A stretch of DNA of 64,000 nucleotides from Leucaena leucocephala (taxonomy: Eukaryota; Streptophyta; Magnoliopsida; Fabales; Fabaceae), in assembly GCA_037074615.1 (NCBI GenBank), contig CM073546.1, forward strand, positions 8,363,501-8,427,500. Reading direction: 5' to 3'. A model generated the notes under the pieces. The model was not told where the DNA came from, ran no database searches, and saw only the letters and a program-made list of their open reading frames with translations. Positions within the stretch are counted from its first letter, which is position 1; every line of letters starts with the position of its first letter. Below, in pieces: positions 63,481 through 64,000 of this stretch. The position numbers were made by a program, and so were the translations under genes.

Positions 63481-64000
63481 GAGGTTGTCTAACAGGTTTA
63501 CAATCACTATTTAGAAGGATCTTGTGAGTGCAAATAGAAGGATTGATTCCTGGAATATCACCTAGTGTCTATCCTATAGCAGTATTCTTTTTTTTTTGTG
63601 ATAATAGCAGTATTCTTTTGAAGAACATATAATAGCTTCTCTTCTTGCTCTGAAGATAAGGTGTTAGAAATAATCACAGGCAACTTCTCATTTAATTCAA
63701 GAAAAATATACTTCAGATTAGAGGGAAGAGGTTTCAATTGTAGAATAGGTGGTTAGACAATAGAAGGAATCAATTTGGATATTTCTGCAGAATTAAGAGG
63801 ATTCCCTTTTTCTTGGTCAATGCTGGCAATTATCGTGTCAAGTTGTGTCAAAACATTAGAGAGTTTGGTATCTTCTTTTTCTCTATGCTGAGACAAGATA
63901 TCTTCCATGTCTTCTTCTTTGTCTGATTTATGCAACTTGAAGGAATAAGATGATAAAGTAGCTCGTGGTGAGGGTGAGATACTCATGTCCTCAGTGCTTA
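63481..64000 (-). pseudogene. Athila-like pol N-terminal region (protease-RT linker)
   Basis: The segment reads LKPLPSNLKYIFLELNEKLP, VIISNTLSSEQEEKLLYVLQ and IPGINPSICTHKILLNSD, the conserved stretch just before RT in Athila-like elements. The frame at 63753-63986 is upstream linker. A 16-base duplication (ATAGCAGTATTCTTTT) around a short T-rich insert lies at 63576-63617. The protease and gag are beyond the window. Confidence 0.8.

Overview
The window is plant nuclear DNA, very probably from a eudicot. It is AT-rich, has GT-AG introns, and carries plant retrotransposon families (Tekay-like chromovirus, Athila-like gypsy, Sirevirus-like copia, an RTE-type LINE and a tRNA-derived SINE). Its one recognisable host gene belongs to the plant WAT1/nodulin MtN21 transporter family. 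I cannot name the species. More than half of the window is decayed and nested transposable elements. I found no CRISPR array, operon, rRNA or tRNA gene, and no convincing unknown system.

Layout. 1-6561: a Tekay-like gypsy element (A) with a long 5' LTR, an RT segment in inverted orientation, RNase H-integrase-chromodomain remnants and a shortened 3' LTR; a 535-bp MITE sits in its 5' LTR. 6625-17341 (minus strand): Sirevirus-like copia remnants (3' LTR, envelope-like gene, motif-rich spacer, gag zinc knuckle), invaded by an RTE LINE at 11612-14766 with a 16-bp target duplication and by a SINE at 16817-16983. 17342-25081: a second member (B) of the gypsy A family on the minus strand, mostly non-coding inside, flanked by the 5-bp repeat caaat. 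25082-30596: copia gag remnants on the plus strand, split by a solo LTR (E1, duplication tcatc) and followed by a partial gypsy LTR (D). 30597-37436: gene-poor AT-rich DNA with large microsatellites. 37788-45060: a Sirevirus-like element with a deleted RT, a spacer rich in ATCGAT palindromes, an envelope-like gene split by a gypsy LTR (C), polypurine tracts and a partial 3' LTR.

45296-48709 holds the WAT1-related gene. Seven exons can be drawn, but exon 4 has an in-frame TAA where the family has glutamine, and also a +1 T frameshift, so this copy looks like a recent pseudogene. 48710-55957 is intergenic: a 21-bp minisatellite, a foldback MITE, a SINE with a 15-bp target duplication and a TIR element. 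It ends in what looks like the promoter and first 21 codons of a host gene. That gene is cut at 55958 by the 3' LTR of an Athila-like element that fills the rest of the window on the minus strand; a second solo LTR of the E family (E2) lies inside that LTR.

The same families recur in both orientations, so the copies date and delimit one another: paralogous copies supply the empty sites for the MITE and the first SINE. Many breaks in reading frames are stops of the kind made by C-to-T change, as expected in long-methylated transposon DNA.
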